A DNA stretch of 37,151 bases from Phycisphaerae bacterium (GTDB taxonomy: Bacteria; Planctomycetota; Phycisphaerae; SM23-33): positions 1-37,151 of the forward strand of contig JASLNT010000102.1 in assembly GCA_030745875.1 (NCBI GenBank), given 5' to 3'. The notes under the pieces were generated by a model. That model saw only the letters and a program-made list of their open reading frames with translations, searched no databases and was not told the DNA's origin. The translations under genes were made by a program, and so were the position numbers. This document shows positions 25,201 through 32,670 of the stretch, piece by piece. The first letter of the stretch is position 1, and the number at the start of each line of letters is the position of its first letter.

Positions 25201-26174
25201 GGGGCGGAAGGAAGAACTACCGCAAACGCCCGATAATCGTAGGCGACTACGTGTATGCTGAACCGTTTGCCTGGCGGCTGAAGACGGGCGACCCGAAGAC
25301 GATCGTCAATCCTTTAACCGGCGCCCGCCAGAAGCTCGACTTCCATCGCGGGTACATCGGATGCGGACACCTGCTGGCGTCGGCGTCGACGCTCTTTGGA
25401 GCCAAGGGCGGTATTGCCTGGTGCGATCTCAACAAGCGAACGGGCTTCACGCCGTTTGCCAATATGCACCTCGGTTGTGGGCTGAACTCCGTGCCCGCTG
25501 GGGGCGTGTTCGTCGCACCGGAAGGAAGGTCCGGGTGCACTTGCGCCACGCCGATCTGGACTTCCATCGCACTCTTCCCCCGTCAGAAGGCCCGGGCCTG
25601 GGCGATAGGGGCGCCGGGCGGGATGTTCGACGTGCGCTCTCTACCGGTGAAACACGCCTACGTCAATCTTGGCGCCCCGGGCTATCGGGAGGAATCGGGC
25701 AGGCTTTGGATTCCGTATTCCGGGAGGCGGAGCATTGGGACCGGTCTTATCGGTAAGTGGCTGCCGACTTACCAGCACAACAAGAGCATGTTCTACGCCC
25801 ACAGCAGCGACTTGTTCAATATCAAAGGCACGGAGACCGAGTGGTTGTACGCCTCGGGATACCGGGACGTCAAACCGCTGAGCTTCATCCTGATTGACAA
25901 GGCCGACAAACCCGCCAAGTACACCGTTCGCCTCCATTTTGCCGAACCGGAGGACATTAAGGCCGGTGGGCGAGTTTTCACCGTGTACGTTCAGGGCAAA
26001 CCCGTTCTGAGCGATTTCGACATCGTCGCAGCGGCCGGCGGGACGCGAAAGGCGATCGTCAAGGAGTTCACAGGCGTTACAGTAACCGATCGCCTGAAGA
26101 TTCACATGTCGCCATCAAAGCAGTCTGCGAAGACAAAACCGCTTCTCTGCGCATTTGAGGCGATAAGAGAATAA
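22221..26174 (+). CDS. Giant PQQ-propeller protein with methyltransferase-like and malectin-like domains
   Basis: This protein is 1317 aa. The frame is open from TTG 22143, but ATG 22221 opens the signal peptide (STCLIVCVAMLLAVANSHLAA), so I use it. The first PQQ-type propeller, at about 25-510, begins DDWPTYARDNQRTGVT and has blades such as VYAVDAATGVVRWRF. Residues of about 510-655 form a Rossmann-like domain resembling a SAM methyltransferase: YCLILGASGGQFAREIA (motif I), IEVLEPD (acidic end of strand 2), VRQGDLKSPPYP, FNLVIDHA, and LIRVTKPCGGAVFT. A second propeller spans about 680-1100. A malectin-like sugar-binding domain occupies about 1140-1315 (YTVRLHFAEPEDIKAGGRVFTVYVQG, FDIVAAAGG). 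A periplasmic protein should have no SAM, so the middle domain may bind something else. The substrate is unknown; glycan-linked oxidation is one possibility. Confidence 0.82.
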   Translation: MKSTCLIVCVAMLLAVANSHLAADDWPTYARDNQRTGVTPERLAPPLSLRWVFSSPFPPAAGWALPAGGYGARKNKPNVSHDDAFRVVCSGRTVYFCSSAENCVYAVDAATGVVRWRFFTGGAPRMAPVIWKGKVYFGADDGLFHCLDAETGRVVWKINCAPTDEQMLGHGRLLSLWPVRAGAIVEDGVAYFTAGLFPSEGVYFFAAEASSGRILWRKQLDAGGGSGPSPQGYMLSGADSIFMTSRVAPTRWSKSDGRNIALNTPIPSVKDAAYRFHNGGSYAKIWNGRNIVYGQGAILAYDPNKIVVDKYKREHKGDLIFNWFNARTVIFKGQRAYLATDYHILSVAQEQLPRLAANECREFEQAYKSHSVAHRMDLMEQYDRLVKAHGPDHPKALKMKSTSLKWGRDKWIKWPAVAKKLFEKMSEKCIWMTPAVANESMIMAGDVIYAGGADCVIAINAESGKKIWTARTASRVRGLAVANGHLFVSTIDGKVRCFARGDKTVSRARDKKTAAWPVDMSCGKHAQEVLDASGVARGYCLILGASGGQFAREIALRSKLRIEVLEPDRQKVDETRARLAGVGLYGGRVCVRQGDLKSPPYPPYIFNLVIDHAKAPVDLRELIRVTKPCGGAVFTALSAGSDPAVKSLNVKAKPVGSHVMLTRGKIPGARDWTHNYATAANTYCSEDPLVKGPFGVLWYGQPGPRKRVERHAAPPIPLVSDGIMFTTGYDIIMAYDIYNGVKYWERLIPGVTRTSLPMGTSNLVVDEGGLFVVVGDRQCLRLDARTGKTLMTYRAPVSDSSRGFWGWIAKDGPLLLGSGSKFDARRKCPDMKISSSVFAIDSLSGKLKWTHKGGRIEHDGIAVGGGRMFFVDSELTDRQRDEGLKNTIRDSSVEDRKPIDRLGKPIASDIRKLVVLDVTTGKTVWAKPFNATDITLDDTVVSSGRVAVACMYKDGVVVVHGTGSLGHPHREFLKGEFKRRAIYAFDARSGRLLWGGRKNYRKRPIIVGDYVYAEPFAWRLKTGDPKTIVNPLTGARQKLDFHRGYIGCGHLLASASTLFGAKGGIAWCDLNKRTGFTPFANMHLGCGLNSVPAGGVFVAPEGRSGCTCATPIWTSIALFPRQKARAWAIGAPGGMFDVRSLPVKHAYVNLGAPGYREESGRLWIPYSGRRSIGTGLIGKWLPTYQHNKSMFYAHSSDLFNIKGTETEWLYASGYRDVKPLSFILIDKADKPAKYTVRLHFAEPEDIKAGGRVFTVYVQGKPVLSDFDIVAAAGGTRKAIVKEFTGVTVTDRLKIHMSPSKQSAKTKPLLCAFEAIRE

Positions 26175-26183
26175 GGTTCTATT

Positions 26184-26230
26184 GCCCGCATGCCCCATGA
26201 CGAGGTCATGGCGATGCTTTTCGTGCGGGC
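26184..26230. repeat. Nested inverted repeats at the convergent gene ends
   Basis: An inner perfect hairpin, CCATGAC-GAG-GTCATGG (26195-26211), lies inside an outer pair GCCCGCA (26184-26190) / TGCGGGC (26224-26230). The stop codon of the minus-strand gene (26206-26208) lies in the inner stem. It may act as a two-way transcription barrier, but there is no T-tract. Confidence 0.4.
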
Positions 26231-27894
26231 GTGCTGAGGGCCTTACGGGTCGCCGCGGCTCCGACAGTGTCGGTCGGGCCGGTGAATCCGGGCCCGCCGG
26301 CTGCGACGTAACCGTGACTGGCGCCCGAGGCTTCGGGGCTGACCCAGAAGGCGAAGAGCCTGGCCTTGGTCATGCTGAATCGCAATCTCACCGTTCGCCC
26401 GGACAGGGGCTTCAGGTCCCTGGCGCCGCGCCACGTAACGGTCTGCGACGTGTTGTCGGCTGTGACGGGCACGCAGTTTGCGCGGGTGTACGGGGCGACA
26501 GGTTTGCCATCGGCGCCCAGGACTTCGGCGCGGATCTCGCCTCCGTCGGCGTCGGCGTTGACGAACAGGAATCGCCCCTTGAACCGCACCGGGCGAGTAG
26601 TGAGCGCTCCCTGGTTCCCGGCGTCCATGGACGCAAAACCGTCTCGCCGCAGGACCGCGACGCCCGTGCTGCCGCGTCCGTCCCAGAATTTCGCCGACCG
26701 CAGCCGTCCGCTGTAGAAGAAGTACAGCTTGTCGCCGACAACGAGGCATCCTCCGCCCGCCGACTGGACATTGCCCCAGTCCCAGCGGCCGTCGATCTCG
26801 CTGCAGCCGATGAACCGCCGGCGGTCGGGCCGGTGAAAGTGGAACCCGTCGCGGCTGAACCCGAGGAGAATGTCATTTCGCTTCTGGATCTTCAATCGGC
26901 TGCACTCGCGATTCGATGGTCCCTGGTGGATGCTGAACAGGCCGATCATCAGGCTCTCGTAAGGCGCGCAGTCGAGGTTATACAACTGCGGCGCGGTCTT
27001 GGGGAACTTCGGGTGGTGCGGGTCGAGCTTGTCGGCGCCGACCCAGAGGACCGTGTCCTTGCCCGTCCAGGTCATCCCGGCGACGGGGTCGCGGTGCTCG
27101 CGGTAGGCCCGCGCCCTGCCCGTACCGGCGGCCGAGATACGCAATCCGTAAACCCACACCTTGCGGAACGGGTTGTACTGGACGGTCGTCCGGTCGCCGA
27201 TCGCCGGCGAGACGGCCAGGGCCTTTGACCAGTGAATCCCGTCCGGCGAGCAGTGCAGCGCCAAACGCCACGAGCCCTTCCGCATCGTTGTGAACATTTT
27301 GTAGCGGCGTTTCGGGTCGCTCTCGGCGTGGTCCAGCCAGACCGTGCTTGAGTCGCGGTAGTGACGCATGACGATGTTCGTGCCCTTCTCCACGTCCAGC
27401 GCCGGTTTGGTCCAGCGGAGACCGCCCTTCGATGTCGCCAGGCACGTTGTTTTCAGATACCCGCCGAGGTACCACATTTTGAAGAGCTTGTCGACCGGAT
27501 CGTACCAGACGCCGTCGCTGAAGACCGACGCGAAGGGCGATCGACCTTCCCGCTCCCACGGTTTGTCGTACGTGACGACGGGGTTGCCCTGATGCGGCCT
27601 GGCCGTGTGAAAGGTCCGCTTGAGGCCCGTCGCGTCGGCGATGAGGAAATCGTCGACGAACAGTTGCCGCCCGACATCGATCGGGATGACCTTGGGCGGG
27701 CCCTTGAGGTACGGTATGTTCGCAGGTTCCCGCGTGAGCTTTGCCCGGCGCGGCGGCCAGGCGTCCGGCAGGGCGATCCCGTTGTAAAGAACCTCCCCCG
27801 CGCCGGCCGCAACGCAGGACACCATCGCGGCAAACGCGCAAACGAACGCGCGTTGCATGGCGGGGGCCTTTCGAGTTTTCATTGTCCCTTGCAT
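26206..27894 (-). CDS. Secreted GH32/GH43-like five-bladed propeller protein
   Basis: This protein is 562 aa from ATG 27894 (GGAG 8 nt upstream). ATG 27882 and ATG 27858 are alternatives with similar signals. The signal peptide is MQRAFVCAFAAMVSCVAAGAG. The domain starts VIPIDVGRQLFVDDFLIADATGLKRTFH, the hallmark of a planctomycete family related to GH32/43/62 propellers. It continues through GVWYDPVDKLFKMWYLG, LHCSPDGIHWSKAL and ILLGFSRDGFHFHRP. Residues of about 440-560 form a beta-sandwich (RPVRFKGRFLFVNADADGG, GRTVRLRFSMTKARLFAFW). It should bind or cleave glycosides outside the cytoplasm; the catalytic residues are not certain to me. It starts 23 nt after the MGH1-like gene, so the two form an operon. 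Confidence 0.78.
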   Translation of the reverse strand: MQGTMKTRKAPAMQRAFVCAFAAMVSCVAAGAGEVLYNGIALPDAWPPRRAKLTREPANIPYLKGPPKVIPIDVGRQLFVDDFLIADATGLKRTFHTARPHQGNPVVTYDKPWEREGRSPFASVFSDGVWYDPVDKLFKMWYLGGYLKTTCLATSKGGLRWTKPALDVEKGTNIVMRHYRDSSTVWLDHAESDPKRRYKMFTTMRKGSWRLALHCSPDGIHWSKALAVSPAIGDRTTVQYNPFRKVWVYGLRISAAGTGRARAYREHRDPVAGMTWTGKDTVLWVGADKLDPHHPKFPKTAPQLYNLDCAPYESLMIGLFSIHQGPSNRECSRLKIQKRNDILLGFSRDGFHFHRPDRRRFIGCSEIDGRWDWGNVQSAGGGCLVVGDKLYFFYSGRLRSAKFWDGRGSTGVAVLRRDGFASMDAGNQGALTTRPVRFKGRFLFVNADADGGEIRAEVLGADGKPVAPYTRANCVPVTADNTSQTVTWRGARDLKPLSGRTVRLRFSMTKARLFAFWVSPEASGASHGYVAAGGPGFTGPTDTVGAAATRKALSTPARKASP

Positions 27895-27917
27895 AATGTG
27901 GGCTCCAACTCGCGGGC

Positions 27918-30014
27918 TCAGGGCAGCTTGCCCGTGATGCGTTTCAGCGTGTCGGACCGGGAGATCTGTTTCCCGTCGGCCAGCAGCAGCAGACCTTTGC
28001 CCTTGTTGTACCGCTTGCCCGTTTTGTCCCAAATGATCGTGATGTCCCGCCCGTGATATCGCACGTTGTCGAGACAGAAATAGTTCCATTTGTCGGCGGG
28101 GATCAGCGGGTTTACCTCGACGGTGTCGTCAGCCCGCGGGCGCAGACCGATCAGCCCGGTGATGATCAGGTCGCAGTAACTCGAATGGTTATAGTCCTTG
28201 CCTCGCTCTTTGATGTGTCTGGGTTTCTTGCCCTCGGCCCGTCGCTTTGCGTCCTCGGCCAGCAGCATCGTCCGGGCGATCCACACGCCGGTGAACGGGT
28301 CGATATTCTCGTCGATCCACGAGACGACCTTTCCGTCTTTGCGCTTCCTGCGATGGCATTTCGTGTATATCTTGAGCGTCTTGAAATAGTCGCCCGGGGT
28401 GATCGCTTTCTGATCGTAGTTATTCAGGACATTGGCCATTCCAGTCAGCGTAACCGATGTCGCCAGCGGCCAGCTCGGCCCGTTCCACTGACATCCGTGT
28501 CCCTTGTAGACCACCTTGAACCCGGGATGACGCTGCTCGGCGGTCGTCGGGCCGAACGGGGCGTAGAAGCCCTTTTTGTCCATCAGTTGCCTCCAGGCGA
28601 CCTCGTAACCGCGGCCGGGCTCGGGCAGGTTGAAGTACCAGGGCGTGAAACCGTGCTGCTCGCGAACGTCGACCAACTTGGCTTCCTTGCTTTTGCCTTC
28701 CGCGTTGTTCAGGCCCTTCAGCGGATCGCCGTAACGGTTTCGCTTGGTGGGGATCGATGAGGAAGCCTTGGCGCTCACAGCCATGTTCTTCCCGCCCGAC
28801 AGCACGCGCCACTCGTAGAGTCCGCCGGCCTTGCCTTTTTGCAATTGAATTTCCAAACGCAGTGCGCTGGTTTTTACAGGTTTGAACGCAACCTTGTTCA
28901 TTCGGTCCAGCACCAGCTCGTAAGGGCTCGTGTTGGCCGCCGGTTTCCACTTGCCCCCGTCAAGGTAGAGTATCCGCCACGACTTCGGCAGGCGAATCAG
29001 ATTGGTGTCGTCGTGCCAGTATACTTCGGCGCTGTCGATTGTCGCCGGGGCCTTCAGGTCGTATTGAATCCACTCGAGCGTCCCGCGATGCTTGGCGTCG
29101 TACCAGTGCATCCGCAGGAGCGACCCGTCGCGCGAGTTTATGGGCGTGACCAGTTCGTGCTCGCTGCGTTTGAGCGTTTTGAAGAACTTGGCCTGATCGT
29201 CCCAGAGTTTGGTCTGGACGAGGTTCTTGAGGTTGGCGGCTTTGGCTTGGTATTCGGCTTCTATTTTGGGGCGTTTCGCCATTGCGGCGATCTTGGCGAT
29301 CGCCTTTGCCCCGCCGTACATGTAGCTGTTGATCGTCGCCCGCTTGCCGCTCTTGCCCACCGACACTTCCATCCCGTCGCGGTCGTCGATCTGCCAGAAC
29401 AGCCCGTCAGCCGTCAATCGCGACCGCTCCCACCCCTTGTAGTTCGTCACCAGATCGTCCAGCAGGTCGACCGTCAGCTTGCGATTTTGGCGGACGAGGA
29501 AGTCGGCGTAGATCGCATCTGCGGCCCAGAAACTATACCGCCTCGGCGAGCCGCCCTTGCGGAACCAGAACACCGCGTAGTCGTCCATATACTTTCCATC
29601 TCGCAGCCACCTGCCTTCGTAAAAATGATGCCCCGCCGGACACGAGATAGTATTGTGCTTCGCCGCCCAGGGCACCTTGGGCAGGAACTCGGTGATCACG
29701 AACCCGTCGGGCGTTTTCTTGACGTGCTTGCGATACATCCACCAGCGGAAGTAGTACGTCCGCACGATATCTTCGTCGGGGCAGTCCAGCAGCGGGATGT
29801 TCGGCGCCAGAAACTCAAACGCCTTGGCGTTGGGGATGTTCGAGTAGAGTTCTTCATCGTCGGCGTTGAATTGCTCGACGTGTTTTTTTAGCGAATCGGC
29901 GGACAACACGCCTCCCCGCGCGGCGGCTGGCGATATCCCAGCCGACATCAGCACAGCCCCGACCGCTCCGAAAGAAATACATACGCCCAAAAGCCTTCCC
30001 AAACGTGATTTCAT
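27918..30014 (-). CDS. MGH1-like glycoside hydrolase with inserted discoidin-like domain
   Basis: This protein is 698 aa. ATG 30014 has AAGGA 9 nt upstream and opens the signal peptide (GRLLGVCISFGAVGAVLMSAG); the frame is open to 30056. The catalytic (alpha/alpha)6 toroid is split in two. The N-terminal part, at about 45-300, includes HHFYEGRWLRDGKYMDDYAVFWF and YSFWAADAIYADFLV. The C-terminal part, at about 460-690, includes GCQWNGPSWPLATSVTLTGMANVL and YCDLIITGLIGLRPRADD. Between them, at about 310-440, lies an F5/8 type C-like module (WIQYDLKAPATIDSAEVYWHDD, LRLEIQLQKG). It probably cleaves a glycosidic bond in an extracytoplasmic glycan; the specificity is unknown. A near-consensus promoter stands about 30 nt upstream of the leader, and the GH32/43-like gene follows in the same transcript. 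Confidence 0.8.
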   Translation of the reverse strand: MKSRLGRLLGVCISFGAVGAVLMSAGISPAAARGGVLSADSLKKHVEQFNADDEELYSNIPNAKAFEFLAPNIPLLDCPDEDIVRTYYFRWWMYRKHVKKTPDGFVITEFLPKVPWAAKHNTISCPAGHHFYEGRWLRDGKYMDDYAVFWFRKGGSPRRYSFWAADAIYADFLVRQNRKLTVDLLDDLVTNYKGWERSRLTADGLFWQIDDRDGMEVSVGKSGKRATINSYMYGGAKAIAKIAAMAKRPKIEAEYQAKAANLKNLVQTKLWDDQAKFFKTLKRSEHELVTPINSRDGSLLRMHWYDAKHRGTLEWIQYDLKAPATIDSAEVYWHDDTNLIRLPKSWRILYLDGGKWKPAANTSPYELVLDRMNKVAFKPVKTSALRLEIQLQKGKAGGLYEWRVLSGGKNMAVSAKASSSIPTKRNRYGDPLKGLNNAEGKSKEAKLVDVREQHGFTPWYFNLPEPGRGYEVAWRQLMDKKGFYAPFGPTTAEQRHPGFKVVYKGHGCQWNGPSWPLATSVTLTGMANVLNNYDQKAITPGDYFKTLKIYTKCHRRKRKDGKVVSWIDENIDPFTGVWIARTMLLAEDAKRRAEGKKPRHIKERGKDYNHSSYCDLIITGLIGLRPRADDTVEVNPLIPADKWNYFCLDNVRYHGRDITIIWDKTGKRYNKGKGLLLLADGKQISRSDTLKRITGKLP

Positions 30015-30047
30015 AGCGGACGGTCCTTTCATTGTTGAAGTGCTCCA

Positions 30048-30075
30048 ATCATACAAGATCAGCGGAGTTTGTCGA
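30048..30075 (-). promoter_or_regulatory. Promoter of the two-gene glycosidase operon
   Basis: Minus strand TCGACA (30070-30075), 16 nt, TATGAT (30048-30053). Both boxes match five of six. The predicted start is near 30041, giving a leader of about 27 nt to ATG 30014. Confidence 0.6.
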
Positions 30076-30206
30076 GAGAGTCAGAAGGGCCAGTTCGCAA
30101 GGGTCGCCAGTCGCCTTTCTACTCTCCGCATCTCTCCCGCCTGGCGCAGCGACGGTCCGGCTCGGACGCCCCGTTGTTTGAATGGCGCTCTCCAGTTCGG
30201 GGGCGC

Positions 30207-30244
30207 AAAAAAAGCGGGGCGGCCCGATTGGCGGACCGCCCCGC
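30207..30244 (-). terminator. Intrinsic terminator after the second esterase gene
   Basis: Minus strand: GCGGGGCGG (30236-30244), a 13-nt loop, CCGCCCCGC (30214-30222), then seven T (30207-30213). It has a perfect 9-bp GC-rich stem followed by a U-tract. It lies 43 nt past the esterase stop at 30287 and separates that gene from the glycosidase operon. Confidence 0.85.
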
Positions 30245-30286
30245 GAGATGCTTGTTTATGGATCGGTTGAAGGGGCCTGAGTTCGC

Positions 30287-31606
30287 CTATTTGCTTTCGA
30301 GGGCGATCATGGCTTTCCCAAACGCGGTGCCCGTCTGCGAGAAGAACCACGGGCTGCCGTAGTAGTGATAAGGCCTGTCGTCTCCGAACTGCCTCCACTT
30401 GTCGACATCTTTGCTCCAACCGCCCGGGCCGTGATATATCGCATGGGCTTCCATGTCCCAGAACGGAGCGGTGCGGACAAGCGTCGTCGAATCCTTGATG
30501 TCCGCATGCTGCGAGGCTTCCAGTTGCGCCTTGCGAATGGCTCCATTGCCCGACATTACCATCTTGCCCGTCTTCTTGTCTTTCCTCTCCTGGTAAAGCC
30601 CGTCCAAATCACCGTTGTGCCCCATCTGCCCGATAACCGTTTTTATGTTGGGGGCGTTCAGGTCTTTCTTCACATCCTTGATGAGCTTGACCAGGTTCTT
30701 ACCGTAATTGGCCCGCGCCTCTTCGGCGAACATATCGTTGAAGCCCTGGAACCAGACAAAGCCCTTAATCTCGTATCCCTGCCCCTTATAGCCCGGAAAA
30801 CTGGTCTTGATATTGGCGAGGGCCTCCTTGACTTCCTTGATCATCTCGCGGTAGTCCTTACCGTAAGCCGCTTTATGCTCGTCGAAAGTCTTGGCGCCTC
30901 TGACTCTTTGCGTCTTGGGGTCTTGAGGAGCACGGGGCTTTCTCAGATTCTTCTTCGAGCCGGAGGTTTTGGCTTTTTCGTATGCGGCCAGTTGCTCCTT
31001 GTACCTCTCCACTCTCTTGGGGTATTCGGCGATGGCTTTTGCTTTGTCGGCTTTCCGCTTGGCGACGATCTCGTCCCATTCGGTCTTGAGCTCGGCGTCG
31101 CTCGGCATTCCCGACGGAGGGCGATATCCCCTATGGATCGCTCTGCCTCCCCAGGCCGTCTTGATGATCAGGACCTGCTCGTCATACTTGTTGCCCACCT
31201 CATGGCCGAAGTTCACTTCCAGGCCGAACATTCTCTTGGTCTTCAGATAGTCGGCCGACAAATTCCCCGTCCTGCCGTGATTCGACATCCAAACGTCTTT
31301 ACGCTCGGAGAAATTGAAAACGGGATCCTTGGGGTCTTTGGCGATTGACGCCTGATATATCTTGGTGAATTCCGCATAGTCGCCGTTCTTCACCAGGTGG
31401 GTGTATCGCTTTTGATACTTCTTCTGGCCGATCTGCCACGCCAAAGGCCGGAATCCCGCCTTCTCCTCCATGTTCGACTGACCGGCCAGAACGTAAACTC
31501 TCACCTTCTTGTCAGACGAACCGGGTTTACTGTCCGCATAGAGAGGACAACTCGTAAAGACCGCCAGCGCGATAATGATCAGACTTTTTCGCATGTGCAT
31601 ATGCAT
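30287..31606 (-). CDS. SASA-type acetylesterase with Lys-rich insert
   Basis: This protein is 439 aa. Three in-frame ATGs (MHMHM) follow GGA and GAGA at 31594-31606; I use the first. Upstream ATG 31660 would add 18 residues of non-signal sequence. The signal peptide is SLIIIALAVFTSCPLYA. The catalytic block is VYVLAGQSNMEEKA, with Ser44 as nucleophile. FVWFQGFNDMF and, near the end, RPYHYYGSPWFFSQTGTAFGKAM supply the oxyanion and catalytic His regions. A Lys/Arg/Ala-rich helical insert at about 165-225 (KRKADKAKAIAEYPKR and following) is longer than the family usually carries. It should remove acetyl groups from glycans outside the cytoplasm. It is only distantly similar to the esterase at 13988. 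A strong terminator follows. Confidence 0.85.
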   Translation of the reverse strand: MHMHMRKSLIIIALAVFTSCPLYADSKPGSSDKKVRVYVLAGQSNMEEKAGFRPLAWQIGQKKYQKRYTHLVKNGDYAEFTKIYQASIAKDPKDPVFNFSERKDVWMSNHGRTGNLSADYLKTKRMFGLEVNFGHEVGNKYDEQVLIIKTAWGGRAIHRGYRPPSGMPSDAELKTEWDEIVAKRKADKAKAIAEYPKRVERYKEQLAAYEKAKTSGSKKNLRKPRAPQDPKTQRVRGAKTFDEHKAAYGKDYREMIKEVKEALANIKTSFPGYKGQGYEIKGFVWFQGFNDMFAEEARANYGKNLVKLIKDVKKDLNAPNIKTVIGQMGHNGDLDGLYQERKDKKTGKMVMSGNGAIRKAQLEASQHADIKDSTTLVRTAPFWDMEAHAIYHGPGGWSKDVDKWRQFGDDRPYHYYGSPWFFSQTGTAFGKAMIALESK

Positions 31607-31672
31607 GATTTCTCTTTCCTTCTTTGCTTTTCCAGGGGGAGGGAATTCTACATTTCTCATTTCTCATGTCAC

Positions 31673-31698
31673 GGCGCATTAATGCTAACACTTGCGCC
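31673..31698. promoter_or_regulatory. Overlapping palindromes upstream of the second esterase gene
   Basis: GGCGCA (31673-31678) and TGCGCC (31693-31698) form an inverted repeat. Within and across it lies GCATTAATGC (31676-31685), a perfect 10-bp palindrome. They lie about 70-90 nt upstream of ATG 31606. They overlap a loose minus-strand promoter candidate (TTGGTC, 17 nt, TAATGC), so an operator is plausible. Confidence 0.3.
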
Positions 31699-31756
31699 GA
31701 CCAAGAACAATCTTTTAAGGTCCACGAATAACCGACACGCTCGCCGACCAGAACTG

Positions 31757-31771
31757 CCCCCCCCCCCCCCC
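31757..31771. repeat. Run of 15 C
   Basis: An uninterrupted homopolymer of 15 C on the plus strand in the gap between the second esterase gene and the GNAT gene. Such runs are prone to slippage and to sequencing error, so the exact length should be treated with caution. Confidence 0.8.
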
Positions 31772-31780
31772 AGGTTTAGC

Positions 31781-31819
31781 GGCCGACAGAAAGTCGGCCT
31801 ATTCCCGACAAAGTCGGGA
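31781..31819 (+). repeat. Twin-hairpin repeat, copy 1
   Basis: Two perfect adjacent hairpins: GGCCGAC-AGAAA-GTCGGCC (31781-31799) and TCCCGAC-AAA-GTCGGGA (31803-31819). A 35-nt core (31784-31818) recurs at 32673-32707 with only two changes, in the same orientation, on the other side of the GNAT gene. Confidence 0.75.
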
Positions 31820-31849
31820 CGCCGCCCGCCGCCGCCGTTAACTTGGTCA

Positions 31850-31881
31850 TTGGATATTCCTTGTTCATCTGTTGGATATTC
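31850..31881 (+). promoter_or_regulatory. Direct repeat TTGGATATTC before the GNAT gene
   Basis: TTGGATATTC at 31850-31859 and again at 31872-31881. The copies are 22 nt apart, about two helical turns, so a dimeric regulator could bind both on one face. A possible -10 TATAAC is at 31892-31897, with no good -35. Confidence 0.35.
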
Positions 31882-31919
31882 GCCGATGACGTATAACGTT
31901 GGCTTGAATGGAGTACATC

Positions 31920-32645
31920 ATGACTGGCGACGTGGTAGTCGAACCGATGACAGAGGAGTTTCTTTTGTGGCGTTGTCTTCATGGCGGACCGCTGGCACGC
32001 GACACTATCGACCAATGGCCGTCTGAAAGCGCCATGCCGTGGGCGTGCTATCGCGACCGGAACACGCCCCTTTTGAAGAAGCTCACCAGAGTGTATGGCG
32101 CTTGCGCCATCATAGCGCGCGACGGCGACCAGGTCGTAGGGCACCTTCGCTTCTATCCCAAGTGCGTCTGTGACATGGACGGCGCAGGTTACCTTTGCCT
32201 TCAGCAAGACTCTCCCGCAGGCCCAACTGAGGACTTCGCCCACAGCGACTTTCCAGACCCCGCACAGATAGAAGACAAGACGCTTGTAGTTCATTGCCTG
32301 ATGACCGGAAGCCCCCAGCAGAAAGAGAATCCCCACCAGCGGAAGGGCATCGGCACGCGCATGGCCGGAGCCTTGATCCAGTGGGCAAAAGTAAACGGTT
32401 GGGAACGAATTGAGGCCGACTCCTTTGAGGACATTCCCATCATCTACGATATTACCGGCAGCGCCGGGCACACCTTCTGGGAGAAGTTGGGATTCAGCCT
32501 GGTTGATCGGTATCCGCACCCGGATCTGCAGGACCCAAGCCAGTTCGACGAGTTCATCACGACGCTCGAAGAACAGGCAAAGGCCATCGGGATCCCCCCC
32601 GAGAAGGCGAGGGATCGACTTGTGATGCGTCTCGACCTGACATGA
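31920..32645 (+). CDS. GNAT-family N-acetyltransferase
   Basis: This protein is 241 aa. ATG 31920 has GGAG with a 6-nt gap; ATG 31908, four codons earlier, lacks a ribosome site. It has no signal peptide and is cytoplasmic. The acetyl-CoA motif is HQRKGIGTRMAGALIQWAKVNGW (about 142-164), preceded by the strand LVVHCLMTG and followed by AGHTFWEKLGFSLVDRY, the typical GNAT closing segment. The N-terminal half (AIIARDGDQVVGHLRFYPK) fits the first strands of the fold. It should transfer acetyl from acetyl-CoA to an amine; the substrate is unknown. It is the only obviously cytoplasmic enzyme in the 26206-36914 stretch. It is bracketed by two copies of a twin-hairpin repeat, which suggests it arrived or moves as a unit. 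Confidence 0.82.
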   Translation: MTGDVVVEPMTEEFLLWRCLHGGPLARDTIDQWPSESAMPWACYRDRNTPLLKKLTRVYGACAIIARDGDQVVGHLRFYPKCVCDMDGAGYLCLQQDSPAGPTEDFAHSDFPDPAQIEDKTLVVHCLMTGSPQQKENPHQRKGIGTRMAGALIQWAKVNGWERIEADSFEDIPIIYDITGSAGHTFWEKLGFSLVDRYPHPDLQDPSQFDEFITTLEEQAKAIGIPPEKARDRLVMRLDLT

Positions 32646-32670
32646 ACCGGAAAACGCAACAAGCGAATCC

